Shown here piece by piece: positions 8,756-16,726 of a stretch of DNA of 64,000 nucleotides (position 1 is the first letter of the stretch; every line of letters begins with the position of its first letter). Location: positions 248,001 through 312,000 of the forward strand of contig NZ_JAJAPX010000004.1 in the NCBI RefSeq assembly GCF_020523965.1, given 5' to 3'. Origin of the DNA: Neotamlana sargassicola. Lineage in GTDB: Bacteria; Bacteroidota; Bacteroidia; Flavobacteriales; Flavobacteriaceae. Below the pieces are notes generated by a model. The model saw only the letters and a list, made by a program, of their open reading frames with translations. It ran no database searches and was not told where the DNA came from. A program made the position numbers and the translations under genes.

Positions 8756-9931
8756 ATGAACCCATCGGCTTCTGGTTGGATAAAAAAACTACTTAAAAAT
8801 TGCGACAGCAATCATCCTGTTTTTTTATTAGAAGAAGATTTACTTTATAAAAAACTAAGAGCTTGTGGTTTTATATACGGTAGTAACTTACACGTTATTG
8901 AAAAGGTTTTTGAAAAAAACGATTTTACCGAAGATGAAATCTGTAAAATAAACCTATGCTTGGCTTTGCTTTATATGCATAAAAAATCGGGAACGAGCAT
9001 CCATTTTACCGAAAGCGTTATTAATTTTTATAACAGTATTAACGAAACTAAAACTTCATTTTTTAAAATATTATTGAGCGAAAAAAAATCTGAAGAACAA
9101 CTTGAAAAAATATTTCATAAGCGCATTCAAATAGATACAAATATTTTAACTAAAAACTTTAAATATTTTATAGTTAACGCCTTACTTTTTATTGATGTTT
9201 TAGCCTATAAACGATACTTAGAAAATAACACAATTTCAACAGATTATTTAACTAAAACCGAAGCCTCTATAGCTTCTATTTCATTAAATGTTTTAAATTC
9301 TAAGGCTGAAAAAAGTCAATATGACGAGAGTTTAATTCGCCTTTTCGAATCATCTTTAAGGTACTTTAATAATGAAAACAACAACTACAAACAGGCTATA
9401 ACTTACATTAAAACCCCGCTTGAAAAGCAATACATGATCGATTTAGCTTGTATGGCAACCTGGACTGACAAGGTTATCGATATACAAGAACAAAAGTTTT
9501 TAATTACACTTAGAAAAGATTTAAATCTCGATAAAGCTATTTTAAAAGAGTCTATAAAAACCATTAACTCTTACTATATAGAAAACAAAGACAACATTGC
9601 CTTATTAAGCTCGAAAAATTTGGTTAAAAGTTTTTACGATAATTCTAGCAAAATGGTAACTAAACTTATTTCTAGAAATAAAAAACGATTGTACAAGGAG
9701 TTAGTAGACAGCAAAGAATTAATGGTTTTACTTACGCAATCTACGGTACGCGATTTAACTAAAGAAGAACAAAAAAAAGTACAAGAGCAGTTATTCGATA
9801 TTTTTAAAAGTATACCAAGTTTAGCCATTTTTATGCTTCCTGGTGGCGCCATTTTATTGCCACTAGTAATTAAGTTTATACCAAAGCTTTTACCCTCGGC
9901 TTTTGATGAAAATCGAATTGAAGAAGATTAA
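8756..9931 (+). CDS. LETM1-like (TerB-like) protein of Flavobacteria
   Basis: The 391-residue protein lacks a signal peptide and is largely helical and Lys/Glu-rich. A central segment (about 220-290: EKQYMIDLACMATWTDKVID) resembles a TerB-like helical domain. The C-terminus (about 325-385) carries LTKEEQKKVQEQLFDIFKSI, then PSLAIFMLPGGAILLPLVIK and FIPKLLPSAF, the membrane-associated LETM1 signature. In eukaryotes LETM1 is a mitochondrial inner membrane protein for cation homeostasis, while bacterial relatives are uncharacterised and have been annotated as biofilm-associated in Flavobacteria. It is monocistronic by spacing and ends 4 bp from a convergent methyltransferase gene. Confidence 0.7.
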   Translation: MNPSASGWIKKLLKNCDSNHPVFLLEEDLLYKKLRACGFIYGSNLHVIEKVFEKNDFTEDEICKINLCLALLYMHKKSGTSIHFTESVINFYNSINETKTSFFKILLSEKKSEEQLEKIFHKRIQIDTNILTKNFKYFIVNALLFIDVLAYKRYLENNTISTDYLTKTEASIASISLNVLNSKAEKSQYDESLIRLFESSLRYFNNENNNYKQAITYIKTPLEKQYMIDLACMATWTDKVIDIQEQKFLITLRKDLNLDKAILKESIKTINSYYIENKDNIALLSSKNLVKSFYDNSSKMVTKLISRNKKRLYKELVDSKELMVLLTQSTVRDLTKEEQKKVQEQLFDIFKSIPSLAIFMLPGGAILLPLVIKFIPKLLPSAFDENRIEED

Positions 9932-9935
9932 CGTT

Positions 9936-10637
9936 TTAACTTAAACGTGCTAAATAATCGTAATGCTCGCCTTCAAGAACTAGTTCACAATTTAGGTCAA
10001 CAGTTTCGCTGGCTAACTTTAAGGTGTCAAAATCGAGATACAACCATTTCATAGGCACTTCTTTTTCGCCTTTGTAACTTAAATAATAATCGAGTTCGCC
10101 GTAGTAACTAGCATTCATGTCTTGCCAATAGCCACCATCGTCATCTAAATACATGTATTTAATATCGGATGAATCGATTAAAATTTGTCCGTTAGGTTTC
10201 AATAAACTTTTTAAATGCGTTAAGTATTTCGAAACTTGAGTAAGCTCTTGAAAAATTCCGGTACCATTCATTAATAATAAAACGGTATCAAAAGTTTCGG
10301 TTTCGTTTAAAATATTTAAAATTTCAGCATTTTTTACACCGCGTATTTTTGAAACTTCAATAGCACCTTCCGATACATCGATAGCTTTCACATCCATACC
10401 TTTTTGTTGCAAATACAAACTATGGCTTCCGGCACCACAACCAACATCTAGCACCTTGCCTTTACTTAATTTTAAGGCTTGTTGTTCGAGTTTAGGCATT
10501 TCAGAATAGTTTCTAAATAAATACGGCAAAGGCAATTCATCTTCATCAGAAATACTGGTAGAAGTCATAATATCTTCGGTATAATTTCCGTTTTGGTAAT
10601 CAAGTAAAGCTTTTCCGAAAAGGTCTTTCAAATTCAA
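9936..10637 (-). CDS. Class I SAM-dependent methyltransferase
   Basis: The 233-residue protein has the Rossmann motif I KVLDVGCGAGSHSLYLQQKG (about 65-85), an acidic strand-2 end (VKAIDVSEGAIEVSK), and the post-I motifs ETFDTVLLLMNGTGIF and LKPNGQILID. These are SAM-binding signatures of class I methyltransferases. The N-terminal 60 residues and the Tyr/Asp-rich C-terminus (YMYLDDDGGYWQDM) probably define the substrate, which is unknown. The start is set by the ATG at 10637, 19 nt downstream of a TAACTTTG -7 box. It is divergent from the YkgJ-family gene. Confidence 0.85.
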   Translation of the reverse strand: MNLKDLFGKALLDYQNGNYTEDIMTSTSISDEDELPLPYLFRNYSEMPKLEQQALKLSKGKVLDVGCGAGSHSLYLQQKGMDVKAIDVSEGAIEVSKIRGVKNAEILNILNETETFDTVLLLMNGTGIFQELTQVSKYLTHLKSLLKPNGQILIDSSDIKYMYLDDDGGYWQDMNASYYGELDYYLSYKGEKEVPMKWLYLDFDTLKLASETVDLNCELVLEGEHYDYLARLS

Positions 10638-10655
10638 AATTCAAGTATTAAAATA

Positions 10656-10683
10656 CAAAGTTAGTTTGCTTTTAGTAGTTTTG
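10656..10683. promoter_or_regulatory. Divergent -7 boxes for the methyltransferase and YkgJ genes
   Basis: On the minus strand TAACTTTG (10656-10663) lies 19 nt before the methyltransferase ATG. On the plus strand TAGTTTTG (10676-10683) lies 15 nt before the TTG start at 10699. Both match TAnnTTTG. I see no good -33 TTG for either. Confidence 0.4.
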
Positions 10684-10698
10684 CTAAAATTTTAAATT

Positions 10699-11196
10699 TT
10701 GAGTATTCAACCTAAAATAGAAGACCTTCCAAAGCTCGCCAAAGATAAGCATAACGAAAACAAAAAGTTCTTTGCTAAGCTTAAAAAAAAGCCACCCAAG
10801 AATTTAGATTATGTGATGCAAATGCTACACGAAGAGGAATTTGAGCGTACCGATTGCCTACAATGTGCCAATTGTTGCAAAACAACTGGTCCACTCTTTA
10901 CAGATAAAGATATTGAGCGTATTGCTAAACATTTTAAAATGAAACAGCAACAATTTATAGATCAATATTTAAGAATTGACGAAGAAAACGATTATGTATT
11001 ACAGAGTGTGCCATGTACGTTTTTAGATGCCGATAATTATTGCCTTATTTATGATGTAAGACCAAAAGCATGCCGAGAGTTTCCACATACCGACCGGAAA
11101 AAATTTCAACAAATAGCTAACTTAACTTTAAAAAATGTAGCTATTTGTCCGGCAGCTTTTAACATAGTTGAAGCAATGAAGCAAAGAATAAAATAG
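10699..11196 (+). CDS. YkgJ-family cysteine-cluster protein
   Basis: This 165-residue protein starts at TTG (10699). The next in-frame Met (residue 40) would remove conserved sequence. Cysteines are arranged as CLQCANCC (Cys53, 56, 59, 60), then Cys106, Cys115, a CREFP motif (Cys125) and a late Cys149. This is the zinc- or iron-sulfur-binding pattern of the YkgJ/UPF0153 family. No reaction is established for the family, which is common in Bacteroidota and Proteobacteria. The protein is cytoplasmic with a Lys-rich N-terminus. It starts a plus-strand run with a sterol desaturase-like gene 28 bp downstream. Confidence 0.85.
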   Translation: MSIQPKIEDLPKLAKDKHNENKKFFAKLKKKPPKNLDYVMQMLHEEEFERTDCLQCANCCKTTGPLFTDKDIERIAKHFKMKQQQFIDQYLRIDEENDYVLQSVPCTFLDADNYCLIYDVRPKACREFPHTDRKKFQQIANLTLKNVAICPAAFNIVEAMKQRIK

Positions 11197-11224
11197 TTAT
11201 ATTTAAAAACTAAACTAAATTATT

Positions 11225-12058
11225 TTGGAAGCATTATTAAACTATTTCGAGACTATACCTTCTCACCACAGAGCTATTATTTTAATTGGAGGCCTAACTT
11301 TTTTCTGGGTTTTAGAAGGCATAATGCCGTTATTTGGTAAGCCATATAAAAAATGGAAACACGCTATTCCTAACATATTTTTTACCTTAACAACAGTAGT
11401 TGTAAACTTACCATTGGCGTTTTTACTTTTAAAATCGGCCGACTGGGTTACGCAAAACAACTTTGGTATTCTTAACTGGTTGCCCGAAATGCCCTTGTGG
11501 CTATACGCCCTTTTAGGTATATTTTTAATAGACTTTATTGGAGCATATTTACCGCATTTAATTGAGCATAAAACCAAGTTGTTATGGAAAGTACATTTAG
11601 TACACCATACCGACCATAACGTAGATACAACTACAGCAAACAGGCACCACCCTTTAGAAAGTTTAATACGTTATTTGTTTACATTGGCCGGTGTTTTTAT
11701 TATTGGAACACCTATTGCTATTGTGTTTTTATATCAATCGTTATCTGTTGTGGCAACTCAATTTAATCATGCTAATATAAAATTACCAAGAAAAGTAGAT
11801 GATTGGCTAAGCTACGTTATTGTTTCACCCGATATGCACAAAGTACATCACCATTACAGGCTACCTTTTACAGACTCTAACTACGGAAATATTTTTTCGG
11901 TTTGGGATAGGCTTTTTGGAACTTTTATGAAGCTTGATCGCGATAAAATTGTTTACGGCGTAGATGTTTTTCCAGATGAAGTTGCCAATAGCAATATTAA
12001 AACCTTATTAGCACAACCTTTTAAAAAGTACGAGCAGCAAACCTTAAAACCAGATTAG
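11225..12058 (+). CDS. Sterol desaturase/fatty acid hydroxylase family membrane protein
   Basis: This 277-residue protein starts at TTG. It has four or five membrane segments and the His boxes of the di-iron hydroxylase superfamily: HLIEH, HLVHHTDHN, NRHHPLE, and a C-terminal MHKVHHHY...NYGNIFSVWDRLFGTF. These His residues bind two irons that activate O2 for hydroxylation or desaturation of lipids. The substrate is unknown. It is 2 bp upstream of the glycerophosphodiesterase gene and 28 bp downstream of the YkgJ gene, probably in one operon with both, suggesting lipid metabolism. Confidence 0.9.
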   Translation: MEALLNYFETIPSHHRAIILIGGLTFFWVLEGIMPLFGKPYKKWKHAIPNIFFTLTTVVVNLPLAFLLLKSADWVTQNNFGILNWLPEMPLWLYALLGIFLIDFIGAYLPHLIEHKTKLLWKVHLVHHTDHNVDTTTANRHHPLESLIRYLFTLAGVFIIGTPIAIVFLYQSLSVVATQFNHANIKLPRKVDDWLSYVIVSPDMHKVHHHYRLPFTDSNYGNIFSVWDRLFGTFMKLDRDKIVYGVDVFPDEVANSNIKTLLAQPFKKYEQQTLKPD

Positions 12059-12060
12059 TT

Positions 12061-12921
12061 TTGAAGTATTTAAGTGGTTTAATTTTAGCAATAGTTGTAG
12101 TGAGTTGTAATTCTAAAAATATCGACATTCAAGGCCATCGCGGTTGCCGCGGATTAATGCCAGAAAACACCTTACCGGCATTTAAAAAAGCCATAGAATT
12201 AGGCGTAAATACTTTAGAACTTGATGTAGCAGTAAGTCACGATGGCGTTGTTGTTGTGTCTCACGAACCATTTTTAAGCCGAGTTATTTGTTTAGATATT
12301 GAAGGAAACCCAATTCCGGAGGAAGATGATATGAAGTATAACTTATATCAAATGACTTTTGATAGTATTAAACAATTTGATTGCGGACTAAAAACGCATC
12401 CACGATTTCCAGAGCAAGAAAAATTGAAAGCCTATAAACCATCGTTAGATGAGGTTTTTAAAATGGCAAAACAATTAAATCCTGAAATTAAATTTAATAT
12501 TGAAATAAAAGCAAAACCAAATTTTGATGAAGTTTTTACGCCAAAACCAAAAGAATTTGTCGCCTCAGTTTTAAAAGTGATTGAAGCTAATAACGCTTTC
12601 GCGGAAACTAACTTGCAAAGTTTCGATTTACGAGTTTTAGAAGAAATTAAAAAGCAATCGCCAAAAATGCGGGTTGCCATTTTAATTGATGAAGATGAAA
12701 ACATTACAACAAAACTTAATAGTTTAAGTTACAAACCCGAAATTATTAGTCCGTATTACAAGCTTTTAAATACTAATAATGTTGAAGCCTTTAAACGTGA
12801 AAGCTACAAAGTAATTCCGTGGACGGTTAATAGTTTTGAAAGCATGGAAACCATGATTAATTACAAAGTAGATGGTATAATTACAGATTACCCGAACTTA
12901 CTATTAAATATGTTAAACTAA
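12061..12921 (+). CDS. Glycerophosphodiester phosphodiesterase lipoprotein
   Basis: This 286-residue protein starts at TTG and has a short lipoprotein signal (LAIVVVSCNSK, Cys at about 16). The mature part opens with IDIQGHRGCRGLMPENTLPAF, the GDPD signature in which His-Arg-Gly and Glu-Asn-Thr line the active site, followed by NTLELDVAVSHDGVVVVSHE with the metal-binding Glu, Asp and His. It ends with PWTVNSFESMETMINYKVDGIITDYP, the standard end of the TIM barrel. GDPDs split glycerophosphodiesters into glycerol-3-phosphate and an alcohol. Its last 4 bp overlap the convergent serine hydrolase gene. Confidence 0.92.
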   Translation: MKYLSGLILAIVVVSCNSKNIDIQGHRGCRGLMPENTLPAFKKAIELGVNTLELDVAVSHDGVVVVSHEPFLSRVICLDIEGNPIPEEDDMKYNLYQMTFDSIKQFDCGLKTHPRFPEQEKLKAYKPSLDEVFKMAKQLNPEIKFNIEIKAKPNFDEVFTPKPKEFVASVLKVIEANNAFAETNLQSFDLRVLEEIKKQSPKMRVAILIDEDENITTKLNSLSYKPEIISPYYKLLNTNNVEAFKRESYKVIPWTVNSFESMETMINYKVDGIITDYPNLLLNMLN

Positions 12922-13997
12922 TTAATAAAAAGTGCTTCTAATTGATTTCCTAAATCGTAAACAGGAACGTTAGACAAATTAGTAACAATAGAAATAACAA
13001 CCTCTTCTTCTGGGTAAATTAAAAGTAAGGTTGATGCGCCTACACCACCACCAGAATGTCCAAATCTGGGGGTTTTGTTTTTAGATAAACCTACCGAAAA
13101 ACCTACGCCGTAATGTGTGTTTTTTCCAGAATCTAAAATTTGAGGTGTTAACAATTCATTTAAAACAGTTTCAGAAATTAATGTTGGATGAATTATTTCG
13201 TTTCCAAATTTAATTAAATCTTCAGATGTTGAAATAAAACCACCTCCAGCAGCTTTAAATTCATTGCAAACAGGGCTCCCAAATTCAATTTTACCATTTT
13301 CATTTTTTCTGTAAAATAGCGTTCTGTTCGGTATATCAGTATTACAATAGTCTAAGCTTGTGTTTAGCATTTTTAGCGGACTAAAAATTACGTTTTTCGT
13401 ATAAGTATCAAAAGGTGTTTTTGCTACCGTTTGCGTAACTTCGCTAAGCAAGTTCCAGCCATATGTACTGTATTTGTAGTTGCTTTGTGGCTTAAAAAGT
13501 AAGGTGTCGTTTTTAAAAATATCTATGCCTTGAGTAATAGTTAATGGTTCGTTTAACAAAAACTCATCATTTTTATAATGCCTAATTCCTGCCGTATGCC
13601 CACCAACTTGTCTTATAGTAAAATCGTATTTCTTTTTTGGGTAAGTAGGTAAATAGGCGTAAATGCTAGAATCTAAATCTATAAGTTTAGCATCAATTAA
13701 TGTGGCCATACAAACAGCCGAAATAGGTTTTGAAATACTAGCAATTCTAAATTGAGTTTCGTCTGGTTTTACCTTAATTTTTTTAGCAATATTGGCATAA
13801 CCAAAACCTTCCGACCAAATTATGTCACCATGTTTTGCTACGGTAATGGCCATTCCAGGAATACGCTCATTAATTAAAAAGTTGGTAGCAAAATCTTTTG
13901 GTGTTTCGGGGTTTGCTTTTATGGTGGCAACCGAACTTTTACACGAACTGCCCCAAACCAATGTATAAAGCAGGGCTAGTATAGCTATTTTTTTCAT
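12918..13997 (-). CDS. Serine hydrolase lipoprotein (beta-lactamase family), possible muropeptide amidase
   Basis: The 359-residue protein has a lipoprotein-type signal (WGSSCKSS, Cys19). The nucleophile motif is SISK (Ser87-Lys90). The second motif reads YSTYGWNLL rather than Tyr-x-Asn, as in LACTB-like members of the family. The third is FGHSGGGVGA (His-Ser-Gly). The gene lies 18 bp downstream of a NamZ-type gene. In Bacillus subtilis the NamZ gene is next to AmiE, a beta-lactamase-fold amidase of muropeptide recycling, so a similar job is plausible here. That is inference from context; esterase or peptidase activity is also possible. Confidence 0.85.
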   Translation of the reverse strand: MKKIAILALLYTLVWGSSCKSSVATIKANPETPKDFATNFLINERIPGMAITVAKHGDIIWSEGFGYANIAKKIKVKPDETQFRIASISKPISAVCMATLIDAKLIDLDSSIYAYLPTYPKKKYDFTIRQVGGHTAGIRHYKNDEFLLNEPLTITQGIDIFKNDTLLFKPQSNYKYSTYGWNLLSEVTQTVAKTPFDTYTKNVIFSPLKMLNTSLDYCNTDIPNRTLFYRKNENGKIEFGSPVCNEFKAAGGGFISTSEDLIKFGNEIIHPTLISETVLNELLTPQILDSGKNTHYGVGFSVGLSKNKTPRFGHSGGGVGASTLLLIYPEEEVVISIVTNLSNVPVYDLGNQLEALFIN

Positions 13998-14015
13998 TAA
14001 ACTTATTTTAAGAGC

Positions 14016-15263
14016 TTAGTCGTATAACAAATAATTTTCTCTAATTTTTTTAAAGGTTTTTAAATTAGCTTGCCACGAGTTTTTAATTTCGGCTTCGCTT
14101 AAACCAGCTTCAATTTGTTGTTTTAAAGTTTCTGTTCCTGCTAGTTTTACAAAAAAGTTATTAAAAAATTTAGTTTTATCTGTGGTGTTATTGTAAGCCT
14201 CAATTAACCAGTTTAAGTTTAATGCCGTTAAGTTTTTTGTTGAGGTTAAATCGCTTCCGTAGCATACTTCATTTTTATGTTTAGGATATTTTGCACCTTC
14301 ATTTGGCTGAGGTGTAAATTGAAACGTAAAGACTTCAGTATTTAAAAATGGGCTTCCAAATATTTGAAATTGCGTTTCTGTGCCACGTCCGGCGCTAACA
14401 TTAGTACCTTCAAAAAAACATAAGCTAGGATAAAGGTTAATAGCTTTATCGTTTGGTAAATTAGGGCTTGGTTTTATAGGTAAGCTATATGTTTTTTTAT
14501 GATTGTAATGCTTCATGTTAATAATGGTTAACTCACATTCAATATTGTTTTTTAACCATTTTTCACCATTAATCATTTGTGCATATTCGCCAATAGTCAT
14601 GCCATGAACAACCGGAATAGGATGCATACCAACAAAACTTTGGTGTTTTGTTTCTAAAACAGGGCCATCAATATAATGCCCATTTGGGTTAGGTCTATCA
14701 AAAATTATAACAGGAATATTAGCTTCGGCGCAAGCTTCCATAACATAGTGCAGTGTAGAAATATAAGTGTAAAAACGGGCGCCAACATCTTGTATATCAA
14801 AAATAACAACATCTAAATCGTTTAATTGTTCTTGTTTTGGCTTTTTGTTGCTGCCATAAAGTGATACAATAGGTAATCCGGTTTTAGTATCAACACCATC
14901 TTTTACAACCTCGCCAGCATCAGCTTTTCCACGAAAACCATGTTCTGGCGCAAAAACCTTTTTTACATTTAATTTTAACGAAACTAGAGAATCTACCAAA
15001 TGAATATATTTAGTTCCATTTTTAAAAATTACAGAAGTTTGGTTGGCTACAATACCAACGCGTTTATTTTGCAATAATGGTAAATACAGCTCGGTTTGGT
15101 TGGCTCCAATAACAATATTGGTGTCAGTTACAACTTGTTTTAAAGGTGTTACATCGGCCGAAACGCTATCCTGTTTTACTTTAGATCCGCAGGAAATTAA
15201 CATCACAAACCCGAGAACAATAGAGAATAAAACAGTATTTTTGAAAACTTTAAAAGGCATCAT
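14016..15263 (-). CDS. namZ: DUF1343 / NamZ-like exo-beta-N-acetylmuramidase, lipoprotein
   Basis: The 415-residue protein has a lipoprotein signal (VMLISCGSK, Cys at about 26). Conserved DUF1343 segments are all present: VGIVANQTSV, FAPEHGFRGKADAGE, VIFDIQDVGARFYTYIST, IIFDRPNPNG, VVHGMTIGEYA, and SPNLPNDKAINLYPS followed by CFFEGTNVSAGRGT. Characterised members (NamZ) remove terminal MurNAc from peptidoglycan fragments. Lipidation suggests action in the periplasm on released wall fragments. The serine hydrolase 18 bp downstream is its likely partner. The start at 15263 is only 7 bp from the divergent ABC permease start at 15271. Confidence 0.88.
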   Translation of the reverse strand: MMPFKVFKNTVLFSIVLGFVMLISCGSKVKQDSVSADVTPLKQVVTDTNIVIGANQTELYLPLLQNKRVGIVANQTSVIFKNGTKYIHLVDSLVSLKLNVKKVFAPEHGFRGKADAGEVVKDGVDTKTGLPIVSLYGSNKKPKQEQLNDLDVVIFDIQDVGARFYTYISTLHYVMEACAEANIPVIIFDRPNPNGHYIDGPVLETKHQSFVGMHPIPVVHGMTIGEYAQMINGEKWLKNNIECELTIINMKHYNHKKTYSLPIKPSPNLPNDKAINLYPSLCFFEGTNVSAGRGTETQFQIFGSPFLNTEVFTFQFTPQPNEGAKYPKHKNEVCYGSDLTSTKNLTALNLNWLIEAYNNTTDKTKFFNNFFVKLAGTETLKQQIEAGLSEAEIKNSWQANLKTFKKIRENYLLYD

Positions 15264-15270
15264 ATATATT

Positions 15271-16506
15271 TTGAATTACGAGTTTTTTATAGCAAAACGC
15301 TTAATTGGTAGTAAAGCGTATAAAAGTAGTATTTCGGCGCCAATAATAAAAATTGGTATAGCTGCAATAGCTATAGGTATTGTGGTTATGATGATTGCCA
15401 TAGCTACAGGTATTGGCCTTCAACAAAAAATTAGAGATAAAGTCGTGGCCTTTAACGGGCATATAACTATAAGTAATTACGATAGTAATAACTCGCAAGA
15501 AAGTGTATTTCCAATTTCAAAAAATCAAGAATTTTATCCAGAGTTTAAATCTGTAGACGGTATAGCCCATGTGCAGGGTGTTGCCACTAAATTTGGCGTA
15601 ATTAGAACCGAAACAGATTTTGAAGGTGTAGTTTATAAAGGCGTAGGAGAAGACTACAATTGGCAATATTTTAAAGAATTTTTAATAGATGGCGTATTAC
15701 CAAACTTGCAAAAAAAATGGAGTGAGGAAGTTTTAATCTCGGAGTATTTAGCCAATAGACTAGGTTTTAAAGTAGGAAGCGAGTTTCAAATGGTGTTTGC
15801 AAAAAACGACCCAGAAAAGTTACCAAACTATGTAAAATGTAAAGTTGTAGGCGTTTACAATTCGGGGTTTCAAGATTTAGACAAGCAATTTTTAATCGGG
15901 AATTTACGTCATATACAAAGACTAAATAAATGGGAAACCGACCAAATTGGCAACTTCGAAGTCTTTATAAACGATTTTTCAAAAATCGATAGAAAAGGCA
16001 TAGAAGTTTACCAAAACACACCATCAACCTTAAATACAGAAACTGTAACAAACAAATTCGCATCCATTTTCGAGTGGATAAGCATTTTCGATAAAAACAT
16101 TTATGGCATAATAGGAATCATGATTTTAGTTGCCGGTATAAACATGATAACCGCACTACTCGTTTTAATTCTAGAACGCACACAAATGATAGGCGTTTTA
16201 AAAGCCTTAGGTAGTAACAACTGGAGCATACGTAAGCTGTTTCTATACAACGCATCCTATTTAATTTTACTCGGTTTATTTTGGGGTAATTTAATCGGTT
16301 TGGCGGTATTATTATCTCAAAAATACTTTAAAATTTTTCCTCTAGACCCAAGTGTTTATTACGTTTCCGAAGCTCCAGTTTTTATAAGTGTAGGTTACAT
16401 ACTGGCATTAAATGTTGGCACCTTAATATTATGTTTAATTATGCTTTTAGTGCCATCTTATTTAATTACAAAAATATCTCCAGTAAAAGCCATACGGTTT
16501 ACATAA
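15271..16506 (+). CDS. ABC transporter permease, FtsX/LolC-E/MacB type
   Basis: I start this 411-residue protein at the TTG at 15271 (MNYEFFIAKRL). The frame is open upstream to 15043 but that part lies inside the divergent namZ gene. It has one membrane helix near the N-terminus (IGIAAIAIGIVVMMIAIATG, about 29-48), a large periplasmic domain (about 55-270) and three C-terminal helices with ERTQMIGVLKALGSNNW, the coupling region typical of FtsX-like permeases. LolCE/MacB relatives export lipoproteins or peptides with a separate ATPase. No ATPase gene is adjacent, so the partner must be encoded elsewhere. A repeat element follows the stop. Confidence 0.85.
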   Translation: MNYEFFIAKRLIGSKAYKSSISAPIIKIGIAAIAIGIVVMMIAIATGIGLQQKIRDKVVAFNGHITISNYDSNNSQESVFPISKNQEFYPEFKSVDGIAHVQGVATKFGVIRTETDFEGVVYKGVGEDYNWQYFKEFLIDGVLPNLQKKWSEEVLISEYLANRLGFKVGSEFQMVFAKNDPEKLPNYVKCKVVGVYNSGFQDLDKQFLIGNLRHIQRLNKWETDQIGNFEVFINDFSKIDRKGIEVYQNTPSTLNTETVTNKFASIFEWISIFDKNIYGIIGIMILVAGINMITALLVLILERTQMIGVLKALGSNNWSIRKLFLYNASYLILLGLFWGNLIGLAVLLSQKYFKIFPLDPSVYYVSEAPVFISVGYILALNVGTLILCLIMLLVPSYLITKISPVKAIRFT

Positions 16507-16513
16507 ATAATTT

Positions 16514-16597
16514 GGGCATTACCCTAAAGGGTCGGGCTTTCGGTAGTCGCTACCTCCTGCGTCGGTGAGCTCCAACAATACCTCAATCCCTAATGCG
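16514..16597 (+). repeat. Dispersed structured repeat, copy A
   Basis: An 84-bp element framed by GGGCATTACCC and TAATGCG. The hairpin after the left end is short (ACCCTAAAGGGT, 16521-16532). It shares GTCGGGCTTTCGGTAGTCGC and GAGCTCCAACAATACCTCAA with the inverted copy at 51000, and has weaker but collinear similarity to copies at 23872 and 43022. It lies between the ABC permease stop and the yaaA promoter. Confidence 0.8.
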
Positions 16598-16696
16598 AAT
16601 AGTTAAACCTTATAGTATAGGCTTAGCAATAAATTAAACTTATATTGATATTGTAAATAATATTGAAGAAGCTTTATAAAAACAAGCAAGTAATTG

Positions 16697-16704
16697 TAAA
16701 TTTG
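16697..16704 (+). promoter_or_regulatory. Predicted -7 box of yaaA
   Basis: TAAATTTG matches TAnnTTTG and lies 22 nt before the yaaA ATG. The -33 region is poor (TTTA at 16673-16676 instead of TTTG, about 20-nt spacing). Confidence 0.45.
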
Positions 16705-16726
16705 AATATCAAAAAAAGAAAGAATT

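Noticed and set aside
15043-15270. N-terminal extension of the ABC permease frame
   Set aside because: The upstream open part lies wholly inside the divergent namZ gene and has no membrane-protein character. The TTG at 15271 gives the normal permease N-terminus MNYEFFIAKRL.
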